This document shows, piece after piece, positions 60,912 through 64,000 of a stretch of DNA of 64,000 nucleotides. Below the pieces are notes generated by a model. It ran no database searches, had not been told where the DNA came from, and saw only the letters and a list, made by a program, of their open reading frames with translations. A program made the translations under genes and the position numbers. The first letter of the stretch is position 1, and each line of letters opens with the position of its first letter. The stretch is from a bacterium (GTDB lineage Bacteria > Bdellovibrionota_C > UBA2361 > SZUA-149 > JAQTWB01): positions 29,747 to 93,746 of the forward strand of contig JAQTWB010000002.1 of assembly GCA_028689495.1 (NCBI GenBank). The letters run 5' to 3'.

Positions 60912-62120
60912 TTATATTTTCCGAGCTGCCTCGCGAGCCCAGCGATCCACAGCAACAATCTGTTCGTAAGTTTCAAGCGGCACAATCTGATGACTGCTGG
61001 TCACCGCCTCAACGATCTGCACAATCTCTGTAAAACGAATCTCTCCCCCAAGAAACATCGACACCGCTTCTTCATTGGCGGCATTAAGCACAGCGGCAGC
61101 GCTTCCGCCACGCTGCAGCGACTTGCGGCAAAGGTCAAGAGCGGGAAATTTACCCGCATCTACTGGCATAAATTCAAGCCGCCCCTTCTTTATAAGATCA
61201 AGACTGCTGTTTGTCGTGGCAAAGTTTCGTTCGCGCTGCTCTCGTTCACCAAACCCATCATGGCAACCAGGACAGCGCAATTCTCGATAGAAGTCCTCAA
61301 GAACAAAGGCGATTGGACTCTGCATATTCGCCTCATATAATGCAGCAATTACACTTCTATCGTTAAATTCGACCAATCCGTGAACAATACTCTGCGGATG
61401 CACCAGCACCTCAATATCCTGCAATGGCAGACCAAACAGATAATGGGCTTCGATTACCTCCAAACCCTTGTTCATCATCGTCGCGCTATCAACTGAAATT
61501 TTGGCCCCCATCTGCCAGCGCGGGTGGCGCACTGCTTCGGCAGGGGTCACATGATCAAGCAGAGAAACATCAGTATGCAGAAACGGCCCACCTGATGCTG
61601 TGATCGCAATCTTCCGTATTCCCACCCCAGACTTGTAACCGACCAGGCACTGATGAATGCTGGCATGTTCAGAGTCAATCGATAACATCCTCGCCCGAGA
61701 TTTTCGCAAACGACTCATCACCAGTTCACCGCCAGCAACCAGTGACTCCTTGTTCGCCAAGGCCAATCTTTTGCCGCTATCAATTGCCGCAAGTGTCGAA
61801 CGCAAACCGGCAAAACCAACCACGGCACCAACAACTATCTCCACCTCAGGCAACGATGCGGCCATAACTATTGAATCATCGCCACCGTGCACGTGAACAT
61901 CGCTGGGTAACACTCTCCGCAACGCAGCGACTCCATTCGAATCGGCAACACATACGTGACGCGGTGAAAATTCTTCAACGATCTTCTGCAACGCGGAGAG
62001 ATTGGTATTCCCGGTAACAGCCTCTACCTTAAACTTTCCAGGATTGGCGCGAACTACCGCTAATGTAGATTCGCCAATCGAGCCACTGGCGCCAAGAAGA
62101 GCAAGCTTTACAGGTTCCAT
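60912..62120 (-). CDS. dxr: 1-deoxy-D-xylulose 5-phosphate reductoisomerase
   Basis: Dxr makes 2-C-methyl-D-erythritol 4-phosphate in the non-mevalonate isoprenoid pathway. The NADPH motif is LLGASGSIGESTL; ALANKESLVAGGELV carries the conserved Lys-Glu pair; SIDSEHASIHQCL and ASGGPFL are the metal and substrate loops; SATMMNKGLEVIEAHYLF is present. Its start overlaps the cdsA end by 13 bases. Isoprenoids feed undecaprenyl phosphate, so the neighbouring uppS uses the same pathway. Confidence 0.97.
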   Translation of the reverse strand: MEPVKLALLGASGSIGESTLAVVRANPGKFKVEAVTGNTNLSALQKIVEEFSPRHVCVADSNGVAALRRVLPSDVHVHGGDDSIVMAASLPEVEIVVGAVVGFAGLRSTLAAIDSGKRLALANKESLVAGGELVMSRLRKSRARMLSIDSEHASIHQCLVGYKSGVGIRKIAITASGGPFLHTDVSLLDHVTPAEAVRHPRWQMGAKISVDSATMMNKGLEVIEAHYLFGLPLQDIEVLVHPQSIVHGLVEFNDRSVIAALYEANMQSPIAFVLEDFYRELRCPGCHDGFGEREQRERNFATTNSSLDLIKKGRLEFMPVDAGKFPALDLCRKSLQRGGSAAAVLNAANEEAVSMFLGGEIRFTEIVQIVEAVTSSHQIVPLETYEQIVAVDRWAREAARKI

Positions 62121-62971
62121 ACCAACAACCCGTTATCAAATGCGAAAGGAAGCACAGACATTGCCAGCAGAACACCATCGACTCGATCAAGGACACCACC
62201 ATGACCAGGGATCAAAGCGCCAGAATCCTTCACGGAAAAAATTCTCTTGCACATCGACTCGCCCAGATCGCCAAGCTGCACAAAAAGTCCGGCGACAAGA
62301 CCCCAACCTGCTGCTGGCAGATAATCTCCACCGCCAGCAATCAGCTGATATAGAATTGAGACGAGAATTGCCGCAGATAACCCGGCCAGCGCTCCACTGA
62401 CGGTTTTTTTCGGGCTAACTCCCGGCAGGAGCTTGGGTCCACCCACTGAACTACCGACAAAAAATGCCATCGTGTCGCTGGCAGCAGCCACGGCAAAGAC
62501 CCAGGCAAAACGAAACGCCGCATCTGGTGTCGTCGAAGTATAGACACAAAAAGCTGCAAATATTCCCGGATATAACAAGCCAAGACTTAAAGCGGGCAAA
62601 AGCCGATAAAACGCTTTTCCCTTATCTTCAACAGGGGAAAGTCCGGATGGATGCTCACAAGGATAATCACTACAACGAAAAATTGAAAATTCTGATAGCA
62701 GGATGATTATCAACAAAAGCAGCACCCAGGCAAAGGCAACGCCAATAGCGACGCCTTGTAGCCCATAACCAATCGCCAGCAACGATGGCAACATAAACGG
62801 CAGCAGCACGAAAGAAACAACACTTCGACCTGCCGCAAAAACAATAAACTCAAAACTGACGCAAACTGATAGAAGTAATGCCGTGCCAACAAGCCACCAG
62901 CCTCCGGTCATCAATACTGCTGCGAGCAGCAAAACCATGATGACCGCAGAAATAATCCTTTTCGCCAGCAT
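62108..62971 (-). CDS. cdsA: Phosphatidate cytidylyltransferase
   Basis: CdsA forms CDP-diacylglycerol from phosphatidic acid and CTP. The protein has about eight hydrophobic helices and the family signature near the C-terminus: IFSVKDSGALIPGHGGVLDRVDG, with the two conserved Asp residues. The start is the ATG at 62971, which overlaps the uppS stop (TGATG); longer frames run into uppS. At 287 residues it is normal length. Confidence 0.94.
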   Translation of the reverse strand: MLAKRIISAVIMVLLLAAVLMTGGWWLVGTALLLSVCVSFEFIVFAAGRSVVSFVLLPFMLPSLLAIGYGLQGVAIGVAFAWVLLLLIIILLSEFSIFRCSDYPCEHPSGLSPVEDKGKAFYRLLPALSLGLLYPGIFAAFCVYTSTTPDAAFRFAWVFAVAAASDTMAFFVGSSVGGPKLLPGVSPKKTVSGALAGLSAAILVSILYQLIAGGGDYLPAAGWGLVAGLFVQLGDLGESMCKRIFSVKDSGALIPGHGGVLDRVDGVLLAMSVLPFAFDNGLLVWNL

Positions 62972-63714
62972 CAGCTCTTCCGTGTTAAAGCTTGTGTGGA
63001 GTCGACTTGCAATTGCTCCGACGTCAAACCAAAGCGCCTCTCCCTCATCTTGAACTTCTGAATACAATCAGCCAACGCATTACCGTTAAAATCAGGCCAG
63101 AGAACATCGCTAAGCACTATCTCGGTATAGGCCAGCTGCCATAAAAGAAAATTTGAAATCCTCACTTCACCACTTGTGCGAATTAAAAGATCAGGATCAG
63201 GTATTGTCGATGACCACATTCGGCTTCTTAAGCAATCGGCATCTACATCCTCAGGTCGCAGTTTGCCCGCTGCAACATCCTGGGCAATTTTTTGCGCGGC
63301 ATCGACAATCTCCTCCCGCCCACCATAGCTTACGGCCAGCACGAGATTAAGTTTGGTGTTTTTTTCTGTCTTCTTTATCGTGCGATTCAAAGCAAGACGA
63401 ACAGGATATGGCAATCGATCGAGATCGCCGATCGCGTGAAGGCGGATACCATTATCGAGCAAAGTTGAAAGCTCAGAGTCAAGGTAGCGTCGAAACAACT
63501 CCATCAAGCCACCGACCTCGTCTGCACTTCGTTTCCAGTTCTCCGTAGAAAAGCTAAACAACGTCAGGTAAGTGACCCCTTGACGGATACACTCTTCGCA
63601 CGCCGCCCGCACACTGGCGGCACCAGCCTTATGACCCTCAATTCGAGGCAAACCGCGGCCCCTCGCCCAGCGGCCATTCCCGTCCATGATGATAGCTATA
63701 TGTTGTGGCACCAC
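62971..63714 (-). CDS. uppS: Isoprenyl transferase (undecaprenyl diphosphate synthase)
   Basis: UppS builds the C55 isoprenoid carrier for wall synthesis. IAIIMDGNGRWARGRGLPRIEGHK carries the catalytic Asp and the diphosphate-binding Arg residues; LFSFSTENWKRS and ISNFLLWQLAYTEI are conserved. Two in-frame GTG codons at 63714 and 63711 are the best starts; an ATG at 63795 would overlap frr by 65 bases and is not followed by family sequence. The exact start is unsure. It is co-transcribed with frr and cdsA. Confidence 0.93.
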   Translation of the reverse strand: MVPQHIAIIMDGNGRWARGRGLPRIEGHKAGAASVRAACEECIRQGVTYLTLFSFSTENWKRSADEVGGLMELFRRYLDSELSTLLDNGIRLHAIGDLDRLPYPVRLALNRTIKKTEKNTKLNLVLAVSYGGREEIVDAAQKIAQDVAAGKLRPEDVDADCLRSRMWSSTIPDPDLLIRTSGEVRISNFLLWQLAYTEIVLSDVLWPDFNGNALADCIQKFKMRERRFGLTSEQLQVDSTQALTRKS

Positions 63715-63730
63715 TGGGACGAAATCCAGA

Positions 63731-64000
63731 TTACACCGCCATACACTCTTCCTCTTTTTCCTTGAGGAGAATGTCTGTATCGGCAATCCTGGCATCGGTC
63801 TGCTTCTGGATTTTATCCAGATACTTCTTGGCGTCGTCCTTATTCACTTCGCCATTTTTTTCCAGGTTTTTAATATTATCGTTTGCATCACGGCGATGGT
63901 TACGCACTGAGACCTTAATCTCTTCTGCCATGCGATGAAGATGTTTGACGATTTCACGCCGCCGTTCCTCACTCAAAGGTGGGACGAAAACCCGAAGCGT
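63731..64000 (-). CDS. frr: Ribosome recycling factor, 5'-truncated by window edge
   Basis: The frame is open to the right edge of the window, so the N-terminal half of the protein is outside. The visible end contains VFVPPLSEERRREIVKHLHR and RNHRRDANDNIKNLEKNGEV, both typical of ribosome recycling factor, and a coiled-coil C-terminal helix. RRF splits post-termination ribosomes together with EF-G. It heads the frr-uppS-cdsA-dxr-rseP-tsaB gene run. Confidence 0.96.
   Translation of the reverse strand, partial: TLRVFVPPLSEERRREIVKHLHRMAEEIKVSVRNHRRDANDNIKNLEKNGEVNKDDAKKYLDKIQKQTDARIADTDILLKEKEEECMAV

Noticed and set aside
63714..63795. Longer uppS start at ATG 63795
   Set aside because: It would overlap frr by 65 bases and the added residues do not resemble the family N-terminus.

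Overview
The window is a 64 kb chromosomal segment of a Gram-negative bacterium. Evidence for an outer membrane includes OmpA, lipoprotein processing genes, several outer-membrane barrels, LolA-like proteins, PbpC and an alpha-2-macroglobulin. The order frr-uppS-cdsA-dxr-rseP-tsaB, AddAB-type recombination genes, DUF3015, DUF4105/Lnb_N and TRL lipoproteins, and paired MMPL/LolA-like/DUF1302-like modules all fit a deltaproteobacterial-grade lineage (Desulfobacterota, Bdellovibrionota or SAR324-like). I cannot name a genus. GC content looks intermediate. No prophage, intact transposase, CRISPR array or rRNA was seen. One tRNA (Leu, CAG) is present.

Layout. 1-5.2 kb (+): the 3' part of lnt, then three TadE/TadF/TadG-like pseudopilin genes. 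5.3-7.9 kb: an orphan gene, mscL and an OmpA-family protein. 8-14 kb (-): a translationally coupled AddB-AddA helicase-nuclease pair. 14.4-20.7 kb (+): two TRL lipoproteins, DUF3015, DUF4105/Lnb_N and a P-type ATPase. This plus-strand block is bracketed by two inverted copies of a ~210 bp multi-hairpin element. 21.3-30.2 kb (-): pbpC and a giant alpha-2-macroglobulin lipoprotein. 30.4-36.1 kb (-): an operon ArsR regulator - MMPL/RND exporter - LolA-like protein - outer-membrane barrel - YgaP-like membrane protein. 36.1-36.75 kb: a repeat-rich gap with a tandem ~153 bp duplication. 36.76-48.2 kb (-): a division/wall and housekeeping run (ftsY, ftsA, ftsQ, murB, murC, uvrB, a Leu/Glu/Phe/Val dehydrogenase homologue without its lysines, gltX, cytochrome c), then tRNA-Leu. 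48.5-56.4 kb: a second MMPL/LolA-like/barrel module joined to an E1/ThiF-like enzyme and, divergently, a FeeM-like N-acyl amino acid synthase and a DUF6263-like protein. 56.6-64 kb (-): a small membrane protein, rho, tsaB, rseP, dxr, cdsA, uppS and the 3' end of frr.

Themes. Most genes serve the cell envelope: lipoprotein maturation, peptidoglycan precursor synthesis and polymerisation, isoprenoid and phospholipid supply, and lipid-type export. Two paralogous export modules sit 18 kb apart in different genetic settings. The FeeM/ThiF-linked one is the best candidate for an uncharacterised pathway: synthesis, modification and export of an acylated small molecule. The intergenic spaces carry several families of palindromic repeats. 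The paired 210 bp elements have a closed multi-branch fold with paired substitutions between copies, which suggests selection on structure.
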